Shown here: positions 27,281 to 37,152 of the stretch, one piece after another | How the letters are laid out: every line of letters begins with the position of its first letter | Position numbering within the stretch: the stretch's first letter is position 1 | Assembly: GCF_002906155.1 (NCBI RefSeq) | Contig: NZ_MUJK01000002.1 | Coordinates: forward strand, 310,001-374,000 | From: Pseudomonas laurylsulfativorans | GTDB lineage: Bacteria > Pseudomonadota > Gammaproteobacteria > Pseudomonadales > Pseudomonadaceae | Direction: 5' to 3' | DNA: 64,000 bases | The notes under the pieces: model-generated | Told to the model about the DNA's origin: nothing | The model's input: only the letters and a program-made list of their open reading frames with translations | The model's database searches: none | Made by a program: the position numbers and the translations under genes

Positions 27281-28051
27281 TTGCTGCAAAACATTCGTGT
27301 CGTCCTGGTCAATACCAGTCATCCGGGCAATATCGGCGGGGCTGCGCGTGCCATGAAGAACATGGGCCTGTCGCGGCTGGTGCTGGTCGAGCCGCGCCTG
27401 TTTCCGCATCACGAGGCCGATGCCCGTGCCTCCGGTGCCGGTGACATCCTTGAAAACGCGCAAGTCGTCGCCACCTTGGAAGATGCCTTGGTCGGCTGCA
27501 ACCTGGTGCTCGGCACCAGCGCTCGTGACCGCCGAATTCCCTGGCCGCTGCTCGATCCCCGCGAATGCGGAACGAAGGTGGTCGAGGAAGCCGGGCAGGG
27601 TGCGGAAATCGCTTTGGTATTCGGTCGTGAAGATTCCGGCCTGACCAACGAAGAGCTGCAGCGATGTCATTATCACGTGCACATCCCATCAGACCCTGAG
27701 TTCAGTTCGCTGAACCTTGGGGCGGCGGTGCAGGTGTTGGGTTATGAAGTGCGCATGTCCTGGCTGGCGGCCCAAGGTCAGCCGAGCAAGGTCGAGAAGG
27801 AAGAAGTGGCTTCGGTCAAAAGCGCTGAGCTGGCGACCATGGACGAGCTGGAGCGATTCTATGAGCATCTGGAGCAAACTCTGGTGGCCATCGAATTCCT
27901 CGATCCGGAAAAGCCACGGCACTTGATGGCGCGCCTGCGCCGGTTGTACGGACGTAGCTCGGTCAGCCGGGCGGAAATGAATATTTTGCGTGGCATCCTC
28001 ACGGAAACCCAGAAAGCGGCCCGTGGTGAGCTCCTTAAGCGGAAGGATTAA
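27281..28051 (+). CDS. trmJ: tRNA (cytidine/uridine-2'-O-)-methyltransferase TrmJ
   Basis: A 256-residue SPOUT methyltransferase that modifies position 32 of tRNAs. The knot motifs [27 protein letters not shown] and [14 protein letters not shown] are present. The start chosen is TTG 27281, because conserved sequence begins at the next residues ([16 protein letters not shown]); the long upstream in-frame extension is not conserved-looking. The ribosome site is weak. Its TAA overlaps an ATG of cysE (TAATG). Confidence 0.93.
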   Translation: MLQNIRVVLVNTSHPGNIGGAARAMKNMGLSRLVLVEPRLFPHHEADARASGAGDILENAQVVATLEDALVGCNLVLGTSARDRRIPWPLLDPRECGTKVVEEAGQGAEIALVFGREDSGLTNEELQRCHYHVHIPSDPEFSSLNLGAAVQVLGYEVRMSWLAAQGQPSKVEKEEVASVKSAELATMDELERFYEHLEQTLVAIEFLDPEKPRHLMARLRRLYGRSSVSRAEMNILRGILTETQKAARGELLKRKD

Positions 28052-28053
28052 TG

Positions 28054-28830
28054 ATGTTTGAGCGTTTGCGTGAAGATATCCAGAGCGTATTCCACCGAGA
28101 CCCGGCGGCGCGTAACGCTTTTGAAGTCCTGACTTGCTACCCCGGCATGCATGCCATCTGGATACACCGTTTGTCGGCAATGCTGTGGCGCGCGGACCTG
28201 AAATGGCTGGCGCGGTTGGTGTCGAACTTTGGTCGCTGGTTGACCGGGATCGAGATTCATCCGGGGGCCAAGGTTGGTCGTCGCTTCTTCATTGACCATG
28301 GCATGGGCATCGTTATCGGTGAAACCGCCGAGATCGGCGATGACGTGACTATTTATCAGGGTGTGACCCTGGGTGGTACCAGTTGGAATAAAGGCAAGCG
28401 CCACCCCACGTTGGGCGATGGTGTAGTAGTCGGGGCGGGCGCGAAAGTGCTCGGTCCGTTTACGGTTGGTGCCGGGGCCAAGGTCGGTTCCAATGCCGTT
28501 GTGACTAAAGAAGTGCCGCCGGGTGCCACTGTGGTGGGTATTCCGGGGCGAATCATCGTCAAACCCGATGTCGAGCTGGACGCCAAGCGCAAGGCCATGG
28601 CTGAGAAGATCGGCTTCGATGCCTACGGCGTGACTGAAGATATGCCTGACCCGGTGGCTCGCGCCATTAACCAGTTGCTCGATCACCTGCAGGCGGTCGA
28701 TGGTCGTCTGGAGGGGATGTGCGGGGCGTTGAAGGATCTGGGCAGTAATTACTGTGCGAAAGATTTACCTGAGCTGCGCGAAGAAGACTTCGCCTGTGTG
28801 AAGGACAAGGATCAGAGCCAGGTCAGCTAA
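28054..28830 (+). CDS. cysE: serine O-acetyltransferase
   Basis: A 258-residue enzyme of the left-handed beta-helix family acetylating serine with acetyl-CoA, the first step of cysteine synthesis. The N terminus [21 protein letters not shown] and hexapeptide repeats ([43 protein letters not shown]) are clear. A second ATG at 28051 exists, but GGAAGG is better spaced for 28054. It lies just upstream of iscR, which is fitting since IscS uses cysteine. Confidence 0.95.
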   Translation: MFERLREDIQSVFHRDPAARNAFEVLTCYPGMHAIWIHRLSAMLWRADLKWLARLVSNFGRWLTGIEIHPGAKVGRRFFIDHGMGIVIGETAEIGDDVTIYQGVTLGGTSWNKGKRHPTLGDGVVVGAGAKVLGPFTVGAGAKVGSNAVVTKEVPPGATVVGIPGRIIVKPDVELDAKRKAMAEKIGFDAYGVTEDMPDPVARAINQLLDHLQAVDGRLEGMCGALKDLGSNYCAKDLPELREEDFACVKDKDQSQVS

Positions 28831-28844
28831 ACCGCGTCGCTCTC

Positions 28845-28926
28845 TTCGCGAGCAGGCTCGCTCCCACAGCTGACCGAGCTGTTCAGGCGGGCGCGGTCCA
28901 ATGTGGGAGTGAGCCTGCTCGCGATG
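28845..28926. repeat. REP pair in reversed order
   Basis: A reverse-oriented arm (28845-28868) precedes a forward arm (28902-28926), the opposite order from most pairs in this window. It lies between cysE and iscR. Confidence 0.85.
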
Positions 28927-28966
28927 AACGATAACTCGGTACCGCTGGCTGTTCCGGGCCAGTCTT

Positions 28967-28975
28967 TGCTATGAT
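28967..28975 (+). promoter_or_regulatory. possible extended -10 promoter upstream of iscR
   Basis: TGCTATGAT (TG-n-TATGAT, five of six in the -10) lies about 110 bases before iscR and 21 bases before the first IscR-like site. It may be a second iscR promoter. Confidence 0.35.
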
Positions 28976-28995
28976 GCGGCCGCTCTTTTGCGGGT

Positions 28996-29045
28996 AAACC
29001 TGACTAAAGTACTAGGTCTTATAGTTGACTTAAATACTCGGGAAT
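28996..29045 (+). promoter_or_regulatory. two tandem IscR type 1-like operator sites
   Basis: Adjacent 25-base sites at 28996-29020 (core CCTGACT) and 29021-29045 (ATAGTTGACT then TACTCGGGAAT) resemble the E. coli type 1 IscR motif, strongest in the second. The second overlaps the -35 box of the iscR promoter, so holo-IscR would block its own operon, as in other gammaproteobacteria. Confidence 0.7.
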
Positions 29046-29053
29046 TGCATACT
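29025..29053 (+). promoter_or_regulatory. sigma-70 promoter of the isc operon
   Basis: TTGACT (29025-29030) and CATACT (29048-29053) with a 17-base spacer, about 30 bases upstream of the iscR ATG and embedded in the second IscR-like site. Confidence 0.75.
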
Positions 29054-29084
29054 CGCCTCATTCCGAACTCCGTGGTAATTGTCC

Positions 29085-29576
29085 ATGCGACTGACTACAA
29101 AAGGCCGATACGCCGTGACCGCCATGCTTGACCTGGCGTTGCACGCGCAGCACGGGCCCGTGTCCCTGGCCGATATCTCCGAGCGCCAAGGCATCTCCCT
29201 GTCCTACCTCGAACAGCTTTTCGCCAAATTGCGCCGCAGCAATCTGGTGTCCAGCGTCCGCGGTCCAGGCGGCGGTTACCAGCTGTCCCGCGACATGCAG
29301 GGCATCCAGGTCGCCCAGGTGATCGATGCGGTGAACGAATCGGTCGATGCCACCAAATGCCAGGGCCAGGGTGATTGCCATTCCGGTGACACTTGCCTGA
29401 CTCACCACTTGTGGTGCGACCTGAGCCTGCAAATTCACGAATTTCTGAGCGGTATCAGCTTGGCTGACCTTGTGACTCGCCGTGAGGTGCAAGAAGTAGC
29501 CCAGCGTCAGGATCAACGCCGTTGCAACAGCAAGGCGCCACGCCTGGACAAGATTGAAGCGTCCGCCGTCGAATGA
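29085..29576 (+). CDS. iscR: Fe-S cluster regulator IscR
   Basis: A 163-residue Rrf2-family repressor. The winged-helix region covers residues 1-80 ([28 protein letters not shown]), and the [2Fe-2S] ligands are Cys92, Cys98, Cys104 and His107. ATG 29085 is used; a TTG two codons earlier is less likely. It senses cellular Fe-S status and controls the operon it heads. Confidence 0.96.
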   Translation: MRLTTKGRYAVTAMLDLALHAQHGPVSLADISERQGISLSYLEQLFAKLRRSNLVSSVRGPGGGYQLSRDMQGIQVAQVIDAVNESVDATKCQGQGDCHSGDTCLTHHLWCDLSLQIHEFLSGISLADLVTRREVQEVAQRQDQRRCNSKAPRLDKIEASAVE

Positions 29577-29626
29577 CAGCCACAGAGCTAACGGCACGCC
29601 AGCCAGCCTGATTTAGGAGATAGTCC

Positions 29627-30841
29627 ATGAAATTGCCGATTTACCTTGATTACTCTGCGACTACCCCGGTTGATCCGCGTGTCGCGCAAAAGATGAGTGA
29701 ATGCCTGCTGGTCGACGGAAACTTCGGTAACCCGGCGTCCCGTTCCCACGTGTTCGGCTGGAAAGCTGAAGAGTCCGTCGAAAACGCTCGTCGTCAGGTG
29801 GCCGACCTGGTCAACGCCGATCCGCGCGAAATCGTCTGGACCTCCGGTGCCACCGAATCCGACAACCTGGCAATCAAGGGTGCGGCGCATTTCTATGCCA
29901 CCAAAGGCAAGCACCTGATCACCACCAAGATTGAGCACAAGGCTGTCCTCGACACCATGCGCCAACTGGAGCGTGAAGGCTTCGAAGTGACCTACATCGA
30001 GCCGCGCACTGACGGCCTGGTGACCCCGGAGATGATCGAAGCCGAATTGCGCGACGACACCATCCTGGTTTCAGTCATGCACGTGAACAACGAAATCGGC
30101 ACCATCAACGACATCGCAGCGATCGGCGAACTGCTCCGTTCCAAGGGCATCCTGTTCCACGTCGACGCCGCTCAGTCCACCGGCAAGGTCGAGATCGACC
30201 TGCAGAAGCTGAAAGTCGACATGATGTCCTTCTCCGCCCACAAGACCTACGGTCCTAAAGGTATCGGCGCCCTGTACGTAAGCCGCAAGCCGCGCGTACG
30301 TATCGAAGCGACCATGCACGGTGGCGGCCACGAGCGCGGCATGCGTTCCGGCACCCTGGCGACCCACCAGATCGTCGGCATGGGTGAAGCTTTCCGTGTA
30401 GCCAAGGAAGACATGGCTGCCGAGAACGTACGCATCAAGGCCCTGAGCGACCGTTTCTACAAGCAGGTCGAGCATCTGGAAGAGCTGTACGTCAACGGCA
30501 GCCTGACCGCCCGCGTTCCGCACAACCTGAACCTGAGCTTCAACTACGTTGAAGGCGAGTCGCTGATCATGGCGCTCAAGGATCTGGCGGTTTCGTCCGG
30601 TTCGGCTTGCACCTCGGCTTCGCTTGAGCCTTCGTACGTACTGCGCGCCCTGGGCCGCAACGACGAACTGGCACACAGCTCGATCCGCTTCACCTTCGGC
30701 CGCTTCACCACCGAAGAAGAAATCGATTATGCCGCGCAGAAAGTCTGCGAGGCCGTTACCAAGCTGCGCGCTTTGTCGCCGCTGTGGGACATGTACAAAG
30801 ACGGCGTCGATATCTCGAAGATCGAGTGGGCGGCACACTAA
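29627..30841 (+). CDS. iscS: cysteine desulfurase IscS
   Basis: A 404-residue PLP enzyme supplying sulfur from cysteine. The PLP Lys is in [10 protein letters not shown] (about residue 206) and the persulfide Cys in [10 protein letters not shown] (about residue 328). [19 protein letters not shown] is the usual N terminus. AGGAG precedes the ATG. The sulfur goes to IscU, and also to tRNA thiolation. Confidence 0.97.
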   Translation: MKLPIYLDYSATTPVDPRVAQKMSECLLVDGNFGNPASRSHVFGWKAEESVENARRQVADLVNADPREIVWTSGATESDNLAIKGAAHFYATKGKHLITTKIEHKAVLDTMRQLEREGFEVTYIEPRTDGLVTPEMIEAELRDDTILVSVMHVNNEIGTINDIAAIGELLRSKGILFHVDAAQSTGKVEIDLQKLKVDMMSFSAHKTYGPKGIGALYVSRKPRVRIEATMHGGGHERGMRSGTLATHQIVGMGEAFRVAKEDMAAENVRIKALSDRFYKQVEHLEELYVNGSLTARVPHNLNLSFNYVEGESLIMALKDLAVSSGSACTSASLEPSYVLRALGRNDELAHSSIRFTFGRFTTEEEIDYAAQKVCEAVTKLRALSPLWDMYKDGVDISKIEWAAH

Positions 30842-30942
30842 ATAAAGAAGCCGCCGGATGCAGGTCCTGTAGCAGCGCGGCGGTACATGCAGCGTAACTA
30901 CAGGGTCTCAAGAGCGGCCCTGATGAGTGAGGATTGAGAATC

Positions 30943-31329
30943 ATGGCTTACAGCGAAAAGGTCATCGACCACTACGAAAACCCGCGCAACGTCGGCAAGA
31001 TGGACGCGGAAGATCCTGATGTCGGCACCGGCATGGTCGGCGCTCCGGCGTGCGGCGACGTGATGCGCCTGCAGATCAAGGTCAACGACGCCGGTATCAT
31101 CGAAGATGCCAAGTTCAAGACCTACGGCTGCGGTTCGGCTATCGCTTCCAGCTCCCTCGCCACCGAGTGGATGAAGGGCAAGACCCTGGACGAAGCGGAA
31201 ACCATCAAGAACACCCAGCTGGCTGAAGAACTGGCCCTGCCGCCAGTGAAAATCCACTGCTCGGTACTCGCTGAAGACGCCATCAAGGCGGCTGTTCGCG
31301 ACTACAAGCAGAAGAAAGGCTTGATCTGA
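30943..31329 (+). CDS. iscU: Fe-S cluster scaffold IscU
   Basis: A 128-residue scaffold with ligands Cys37 (PACGD), Cys63 (GCGSA), His105 and Cys106 (KIHCS). The LPPVK motif recognised by HscA lies directly before the last pair (residues 99-103). ATG 30943 is used; an earlier ATG at 30934 adds three residues. A 101-base gap separates it from iscS. Confidence 0.97.
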   Translation: MAYSEKVIDHYENPRNVGKMDAEDPDVGTGMVGAPACGDVMRLQIKVNDAGIIEDAKFKTYGCGSAIASSSLATEWMKGKTLDEAETIKNTQLAEELALPPVKIHCSVLAEDAIKAAVRDYKQKKGLI

Positions 31330-31363
31330 TTTTCGAGTTTTGGCGACGAGTAAGGAGTCACCG

Positions 31364-31687
31364 ATGGCTATCAGCATGACAGAAGCGGCTGCTCGACACG
31401 TGCGGCGCTCCCTCGACGGGCGCGGCAAAGGTGAAGGGATTCGTCTGGGTGTTCGCACCACAGGTTGTTCCGGTCTTGCCTACGTGCTGGAGTTTGTCGA
31501 CGAGGTGGTTGCAGAGGATCAGGTGTTCGAAAGTCACGGCGAAAAAGTGATTATCGACCCGAAAAGCCTGGCTTACCTGGACGGCACCGAGCTCGATTTC
31601 GTCAAGGAAGGGTTGAACGAAGGCTTCAAGTTCAACAACCCCAACGTGCGCGGTGAATGTGGCTGCGGCGAAAGCTTCAACATCTGA
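31364..31687 (+). CDS. iscA: A-type Fe-S carrier IscA
   Basis: A 107-residue carrier with the three conserved Cys: Cys35 (TTGCSG), Cys99 and Cys101 (GECGCGES). It receives clusters from IscU and delivers them to apo-enzymes. AAGGAG lies about 9 bases upstream of the ATG. Confidence 0.96.
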   Translation: MAISMTEAAARHVRRSLDGRGKGEGIRLGVRTTGCSGLAYVLEFVDEVVAEDQVFESHGEKVIIDPKSLAYLDGTELDFVKEGLNEGFKFNNPNVRGECGCGESFNI

Positions 31688-31695
31688 GGCTTGTC

Positions 31696-32217
31696 GTGGG
31701 TACTCCTTGTCATTTCGCTTTATTTGAGCTGCAACCGAGTTTCAATCTGGACCTCGACCAGCTGGCTACGCGCTACCGTGAGTTGGCGCGCGGCGTTCAT
31801 CCGGACCGCTTTGCCGACGCTTCCGAGCGTGAGCAGCGGCTGGCCCTGGAGCAGTCGGCGAGCCTCAATGAGGCCTACCAGACACTCAAGAGTCCGCCCA
31901 AGCGCGCGCGCTACCTGCTTGCTCTGAATGGTGGCGAGTTGCCGCTGGAAGTCACGGTGCACGACCCGGAGTTCCTGTTGCAGCAAATGGAGTTGCGCGA
32001 AGAGCTCGAAGACCTGCAGGACAGCGCCGACCTCAATGGCGTTGCCGTCTTCAAGCGTCGCCTGAAGGCTGCCCAGGATGAACTGAACCAAAGCTTCGCA
32101 GCTTGCTGGAACGATGCGGCGCAACGTGAACAGGCCGAACGCCTGATGCGGCGCATGCAGTTCCTCGACAAGCTCACCTACGAAGTGCGCCAGTTAGAAG
32201 AGCGCCTCGACGATTAA
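31696..32217 (+). CDS. hscB: co-chaperone HscB
   Basis: A 173-residue type III J-domain protein with the HPD tripeptide at residues 35-37 and a C-terminal three-helix IscU-binding domain. The start is GTG 31696 ([13 protein letters not shown]), matching the conserved N terminus; earlier in-frame starts lie in iscA. It stimulates the HscA ATPase. Confidence 0.94.
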   Translation: MGTPCHFALFELQPSFNLDLDQLATRYRELARGVHPDRFADASEREQRLALEQSASLNEAYQTLKSPPKRARYLLALNGGELPLEVTVHDPEFLLQQMELREELEDLQDSADLNGVAVFKRRLKAAQDELNQSFAACWNDAAQREQAERLMRRMQFLDKLTYEVRQLEERLDD

Positions 32218-32268
32218 CCCAGTGCCGCTCCGGTCGCACGCCTGATATACAGATAAGTCCTGATAACG

Positions 32269-34131
32269 ATGGCCCTACTGCAGATCGCCGAACCCGGCCA
32301 AAGTCCTCAACCGCACCAGCGTCGTCTGGCTGTGGGGATCGACTTGGGCACTACCAATTCGCTGGTCGCTGCATTGCGCAGTGGTCTTTCCGAGCCGCTT
32401 GCCGACGCAGAAGGGCGGGTCATCCTGCCGTCTGCCGTGCGCTATCACGCCGATCGCGTCGAGGTTGGCGAATCCGCCAAACTGGCTGCCGCTACCGATC
32501 CCTTGAACACTGTGCTGTCGGTCAAGCGCTTGATGGGTCGTGGTCTGTCCGACGTCAAGCAGCTGGGTGATCAGTTGCCGTACCGCTTTGTCGGTGGCGA
32601 GTCGCACATGCCGTTCATCGAGACGATCCAGGGCCCGAAAAGCCCTGTCGAAGTCTCCGCCGATATCCTCAAGGTCCTGCGTCAGCGCGCTGAAGCGACC
32701 CTGGGTGGCGAGTTGGTGGGCGCGGTGATCACTGTTCCGGCCTATTTCGACGACGCTCAGCGCCAAGCCACCAAGGACGCGGCCAAGCTGGCCGGTCTGA
32801 ACGTGCTGCGCTTGCTCAACGAGCCGACTGCGGCCGCTGTGGCTTACGGCCTGGATCAGCATGCCGAAGGCCTGGTTGCGATCTACGACCTGGGCGGCGG
32901 CACCTTCGATATTTCGATTCTGCGCCTGACCGGTGGTGTCTTCGAAGTCCTGGCTACCGGCGGCGATAGCGCCCTGGGCGGCGACGACTTCGACCACGCG
33001 ATCGCTCGCTGGATCATCGAGAGCGCTGGCCTGTCCGCCGACCTCGATCCGGGCGCGCAACGCAACTTGCTGCAAACCGCCTGTGCGGCCAAGGAAGCCC
33101 TGACTAACGCTGCGGCCGTTGAAGTAGCCTATGGCGACTGGAAAGCCGAGCTGACCCGCGAAGCCTTCAATGCGCTGATCGAACCGATGGTCGCTCGCAG
33201 CCTGAAAGCCTGCCGCCGCGCAGTGCGTGATTCCGGTATCGAGCTGGAAGACGTGCATGCCGTGGTCATGGTCGGTGGTTCAACTCGCGTGCCTCGCGTT
33301 CGCGAAGCCGTCGCCGAAGCCTTCGGTCGCCAGCCGCTGACCGAAATCGATCCGGATCAAGTGGTGGCCATTGGTGCTGCGATCCAGGCCGATACCCTGG
33401 CCGGCAACAAGCGTGATGGCGGCGAACTGCTGTTGCTGGACGTGATCCCGTTGTCCCTGGGGCTGGAAACCATGGGCGGCCTGATGGAGAAGGTGATTCC
33501 GCGCAACACCACCATTCCCGTCGCCCGCGCCCAGGATTTCACCACTTACAAAGACGGCCAGTCGGCCATGGCCATCCACGTATTGCAGGGCGAGCGCGAG
33601 CTGATCAGCGACTGCCGCTCCCTGGCACGCTTCGAATTGCGCGGTATTCCGGCGATGGTGGCCGGCGCGGCGAAGATTCGCGTGACCTTCCAGGTCGATG
33701 CCGACGGTCTGCTCAGCGTTTCCGCACGTGAGCTGGGTTCGGGCGTCGAGGCCAGCATTCAGGTCAAGCCGTCCTACGGTCTGACCGACGGCGAAATCGC
33801 CAAGATGCTCAAGGATTCCTTCCAGCACGCCAATGACGACAAGGTTGCCCGCGTATTGCGTGAGCAGCAGGTCGACGCCCAGCGTCTGGTTGAGGCCGTG
33901 CAGGCTGCGCTTGAAGTCGATGGCGAGCGCTTGCTCGATGCCGAAGAGCGGATGGTCATCGACATGCAGGTGCAGGAATTGACCGAACTGATGAAAGGCA
34001 CCGATGGTTACGCCATCGAGCAACAGACCAAGCGTCTGTCGCAAGTGACCGATGCTTTTGCCGCCCGTCGTATGGATTCGACCGTGAAAGCCGCTTTGGC
34101 GGGCCGCAACCTGAATGAGATTGAGGAATAA
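32269..34131 (+). CDS. hscA: Hsp70-type chaperone HscA
   Basis: A 620-residue Hsp70 specialised for Fe-S assembly. The ATPase signatures [37 protein letters not shown] and [13 protein letters not shown] are present; the substrate-binding half follows from about residue 385. It acts on IscU with HscB and lies 2 bases before fdx. Confidence 0.97.
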   Translation: MALLQIAEPGQSPQPHQRRLAVGIDLGTTNSLVAALRSGLSEPLADAEGRVILPSAVRYHADRVEVGESAKLAAATDPLNTVLSVKRLMGRGLSDVKQLGDQLPYRFVGGESHMPFIETIQGPKSPVEVSADILKVLRQRAEATLGGELVGAVITVPAYFDDAQRQATKDAAKLAGLNVLRLLNEPTAAAVAYGLDQHAEGLVAIYDLGGGTFDISILRLTGGVFEVLATGGDSALGGDDFDHAIARWIIESAGLSADLDPGAQRNLLQTACAAKEALTNAAAVEVAYGDWKAELTREAFNALIEPMVARSLKACRRAVRDSGIELEDVHAVVMVGGSTRVPRVREAVAEAFGRQPLTEIDPDQVVAIGAAIQADTLAGNKRDGGELLLLDVIPLSLGLETMGGLMEKVIPRNTTIPVARAQDFTTYKDGQSAMAIHVLQGERELISDCRSLARFELRGIPAMVAGAAKIRVTFQVDADGLLSVSARELGSGVEASIQVKPSYGLTDGEIAKMLKDSFQHANDDKVARVLREQQVDAQRLVEAVQAALEVDGERLLDAEERMVIDMQVQELTELMKGTDGYAIEQQTKRLSQVTDAFAARRMDSTVKAALAGRNLNEIEE

Positions 34132-34133
34132 CG

Positions 34134-34475
34134 ATGCCGCAGGTCATTTTTCTGCCACACGAGAAGTTCTGCCCTGAAGGCATGGTTGTTGAGGCCGAAA
34201 CCGGTACCTCTATCCTCGAACTGGCCCACGAACACCACATCGAGATGGAAAGTGCTTGCGGCGGCGTCTGCGCCTGCACCACTTGCCACTGCATCATCCG
34301 CGAGGGTTTCGACTCGCTGGAAGAGGCCGACGAGCTGGAAGAAGACTACCTTGATAAGGCTTGGGGTCTTGAGCGTGAGTCCCGTCTGGGCTGCCAGGCC
34401 AAGGTCGGTACCGAAGACCTGACGGTCGAAATCCCGAAGTACTCGCTCAACCACGCAGCCGAAGCACCGCACTGA
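34134..34475 (+). CDS. fdx: ISC system 2Fe-2S ferredoxin
   Basis: A 113-residue adrenodoxin-type ferredoxin with ligands Cys42, Cys48, Cys51 and Cys87 (C-x5-C-x2-C, then C). It donates electrons for cluster assembly on IscU. Confidence 0.96.
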   Translation: MPQVIFLPHEKFCPEGMVVEAETGTSILELAHEHHIEMESACGGVCACTTCHCIIREGFDSLEEADELEEDYLDKAWGLERESRLGCQAKVGTEDLTVEIPKYSLNHAAEAPH

Positions 34476-34489
34476 TTCAAGGAATTGTC

Positions 34490-34690
34490 ATGAAACTCAA
34501 GTGGACTGATGTGCTGGAGATCGCGATCCAGCTAGCCGAAAGCAAGCCCGACGTGGACCCTATGTCGGTCAACTTCGTCGATCTGCGTAAATGGGTAATG
34601 GAATTGCCCGATTTCGACGATATGCCTGAGCATTGTGGCGAAAAGATCCTGGAGGCCATTCAGGCCCACTGGATCGAAGAACGCGACTGA
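34490..34690 (+). CDS. iscX: Fe-S assembly protein IscX
   Basis: A 66-residue acidic protein with the DLRKWVMELPDFDDMPEHCGEK-type core. It binds IscS and iron and acts as a frataxin-like modulator. It ends the isc operon. Confidence 0.95.
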   Translation: MKLKWTDVLEIAIQLAESKPDVDPMSVNFVDLRKWVMELPDFDDMPEHCGEKILEAIQAHWIEERD

Positions 34691-34719
34691 GCCACGCCGC
34701 AGGTTAGGCAATACCCGAG

Positions 34720-34750
34720 AACCCGCGTATAATTCGCGGGTTTAATTTTT
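34720..34750 (+). terminator. isc operon terminator with embedded -10 sequence
   Basis: Stem AACCCGCG (34720-34727) and CGCGGGTT (34735-34742) enclose the loop TATAATT, followed by a T-rich tract to 34750. The loop contains a perfect TATAAT -10 hexamer at 34728-34733, about 45 bases before ndk. Confidence 0.85.
34728..34733 (+). promoter_or_regulatory. -10 box of the probable ndk promoter
   Basis: A perfect TATAAT located in the loop of the isc terminator. The best upstream -35 candidate, TTAGGC at 34704-34709, is weak with an 18-base spacer. The start would be near 34740, leaving an AT-rich leader of about 38 bases before ndk. Confidence 0.6.
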
Positions 34751-34778
34751 CGTAAATTACCGTTTCTGGAGTTACACC

Positions 34779-35204
34779 ATGGCTGTTCAACGTACTTTCT
34801 CCATCATCAAGCCTGACGCCGTTGCTAAAAACGTTATCGGCGAGATCACCACTCGTTTCGAAAAAGCTGGCCTGCGCGTTGTAGCTTCGAAACTGAAGCA
34901 GCTGTCCAAAGCCGAAGCTGAAGGCTTCTACGCTGAGCACAGCGCTCGTGGTTTCTTCAACGACCTGGTTGCTTTCATGATCTCCGGTCCGGTTGTCGTT
35001 CAGGTTCTGGAAGGCGAGAACGCTATCGCTCTGAACCGTGAGCTGATGGGCGCTACCAACCCTAAAGAAGCTGCTGCCGGCACCATCCGTGCTGACTTCG
35101 CTGACTCCATCGACGCCAACGCTGTGCACGGTTCGGACTCCGAAGCCGCTGCCGCTCGCGAAATCTCGTACTTCTTCGCAGCTACTGAAGTAACCACTCG
35201 CTAA
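34779..35204 (+). CDS. ndk: nucleoside diphosphate kinase
   Basis: A 141-residue enzyme equilibrating nucleoside tri- and diphosphates. It has the start [15 protein letters not shown] and the phospho-His in NAVHGSDS (about residue 117). CTGGAG precedes the ATG. Its codon use is strongly biased to abundant-tRNA codons, as expected for a highly expressed gene. Confidence 0.97.
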   Translation: MAVQRTFSIIKPDAVAKNVIGEITTRFEKAGLRVVASKLKQLSKAEAEGFYAEHSARGFFNDLVAFMISGPVVVQVLEGENAIALNRELMGATNPKEAAAGTIRADFADSIDANAVHGSDSEAAAAREISYFFAATEVTTR

Positions 35205-35232
35205 GCATTGGCTTAAGAGTGAAGGTGAATCC

Positions 35233-36381
35233 ATGACTACATCGACTGTAAAAACTAACCTGCTGGGTCTGACTCAGCTGGAAATGGAAAAATTCTTCGA
35301 CTCAATCGGGGAGAAGCGTTTCCGTGCCGGTCAGGTAATGAAATGGATTCACCACTTTGGTGTCGATGATTTCGACGCCATGACGAACGTCAGCAAGGCC
35401 TTGCGCGAAAAGCTCAAGGCTGTTGCTGAGGTCCGTGGTCCGGAAGTGGTCAGCGAGGACATCTCCAGCGACGGCACCCGCAAGTGGGTGGTGCGCGTGG
35501 CGTCCGGCAGCTGCGTCGAGACCGTGTACATTCCCCAGGGCAAACGCGGCACCTTGTGCGTTTCGTCCCAGGCAGGCTGTGCCCTGGATTGCAGTTTCTG
35601 CTCCACCGGCAAGCAAGGCTTCAACAGCAACCTCACCGCCGCCGAAGTCATCGGCCAGGTGTGGATTGCCAACAAATCCTTTGGCAGCGTCCCGGCAACC
35701 GTCGACCGTGCCATCACCAACGTGGTGATGATGGGCATGGGTGAGCCGCTGCTGAACTTCGACAACGTCGTCGCGGCCATGCATTTGATGATGGACGACC
35801 TGGGCTACGGCATCTCCAAGCGCCGTGTGACCCTGTCGACCTCCGGCGTGGTGCCGATGATCGATGAGCTCTCCAAGCACATCGACGTCTCCCTGGCGTT
35901 GTCCCTGCACGCACCGAATGACGCATTGCGTAACCAATTGGTGCCGATCAATAAGAAGTATCCGCTTAAGATGCTGCTCGAGTCGTGCCAGCGCTACATG
36001 TCGAATCTCGGCGAAAAGCGCGTGCTGACCATCGAATACACCTTGCTTAAAGATATCAATGACAAGGTCGAGCACGCGGTGGAAATGATCGAGCTGCTCA
36101 AGAACATCCCGTGCAAGATCAACCTGATCCCGTTCAACCCGTTCCCGCATTCCGGGTACGAGCGTCCGAGCAACAACGCCATTCGTCGTTTCCAGGATCA
36201 GCTTCATCATGCCGGTTTCAACGTCACCGTCCGCACCACCCGTGGTGAAGACATCGACGCGGCCTGTGGTCAATTGGTAGGGCAGGTGCTGGATCGCACC
36301 CGTCGCAGCGAACGTTATATCGCCGTGCGTGAATTGAACGCCGACAGCGATGTTGCTTCGAGCACTGCGAACAACAATTAA
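35233..36381 (+). CDS. rlmN: dual-specificity rRNA/tRNA adenine C2-methyltransferase
   Basis: A 382-residue radical-SAM enzyme methylating A2503 of 23S rRNA and A37 of some tRNAs. The [4Fe-4S] Cys are 116, 120 and 123 (C-x3-C-x2-C in [13 protein letters not shown]), and the resolving Cys345 is in DAACGQL. It is a client of the adjacent isc system. Confidence 0.96.
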   Translation: MTTSTVKTNLLGLTQLEMEKFFDSIGEKRFRAGQVMKWIHHFGVDDFDAMTNVSKALREKLKAVAEVRGPEVVSEDISSDGTRKWVVRVASGSCVETVYIPQGKRGTLCVSSQAGCALDCSFCSTGKQGFNSNLTAAEVIGQVWIANKSFGSVPATVDRAITNVVMMGMGEPLLNFDNVVAAMHLMMDDLGYGISKRRVTLSTSGVVPMIDELSKHIDVSLALSLHAPNDALRNQLVPINKKYPLKMLLESCQRYMSNLGEKRVLTIEYTLLKDINDKVEHAVEMIELLKNIPCKINLIPFNPFPHSGYERPSNNAIRRFQDQLHHAGFNVTVRTTRGEDIDAACGQLVGQVLDRTRRSERYIAVRELNADSDVASSTANNN

Positions 36382-36393
36382 GAGAGGATCTCT

Positions 36394-37152
36394 ATGTCCC
36401 TGCGCTTTGCGCTGCTTTTGCTGTTGGCCAGCCTGTGTGCTGGCTGTGTGCTTTCGGGTGACTACAACCCGATGAAGACCAGCAAGGGCCGTGATGAAGC
36501 GCGGGAGGCGTATGTGCAACTGGGCATCGGTTATCTGCAGCAGGGCATGACCGAGCGCGCAAAAGTGCCGTTGAAGAAGGCGTTGGAGCTGGATGGCTCC
36601 GATGCGGATGCCAATGCGGCTCTGGGGCTGGTGTTCCAGGCTGAAATGGAGCCGGAACTGGCCGATGAGCATTTCCGCAAGGCGCTGTCTTCCCGTCCCG
36701 CCGATGCGCGAATCCTGAACAACTACGGCAGTTTTCTGTTTGGGCAGCAGCGTTACAAGGAAGCCTACGAGCGCTTTGAGCAAGCCGCCGCCGATACCCT
36801 GTATCCTGAGCGTTCACGGGTATTCGAAAACCTCGGCATGACCGCTTCGATGCTGGGGAAGCGCGAGCTGGCCAGGCAGCAACTGGAAAAAGCCCTGCGC
36901 CTGAACCGCCAACAACCTCGTGCATTGCTGGAAATGGCTGAGTTGTCTTACGAAGACAGGCATTATGTGCCCTCGCGTGACTACTACGATCGTTTTAGCC
37001 TGCTTGCCGAGCAAAATGCACGTAGTCTATTGCTCGGCGTTCGGCTGGCAAAAGTGTTTGATGATCGCGACAAGGCCGCAAGTAAAGGCCTGCAACTAAA
37101 AAGACTCTATCCCGGTACGCCGGAATATCAGCAATACCTGTCGGAGCAATGA
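36394..37152 (+). CDS. pilW: type IV pilus biogenesis/stability lipoprotein PilW (PilF)
   Basis: A 252-residue TPR protein with a lipobox LCAGC (Cys18), so it is an outer-membrane lipoprotein. Repeats begin near YVQLGIGYLQQGM. It is needed for assembly of the PilQ secretin. The name is PilF in P. aeruginosa and PilW in Neisseria. It overlaps rodZ (ATGA). Confidence 0.93.
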   Translation: MSLRFALLLLLASLCAGCVLSGDYNPMKTSKGRDEAREAYVQLGIGYLQQGMTERAKVPLKKALELDGSDADANAALGLVFQAEMEPELADEHFRKALSSRPADARILNNYGSFLFGQQRYKEAYERFEQAAADTLYPERSRVFENLGMTASMLGKRELARQQLEKALRLNRQQPRALLEMAELSYEDRHYVPSRDYYDRFSLLAEQNARSLLLGVRLAKVFDDRDKAASKGLQLKRLYPGTPEYQQYLSEQ

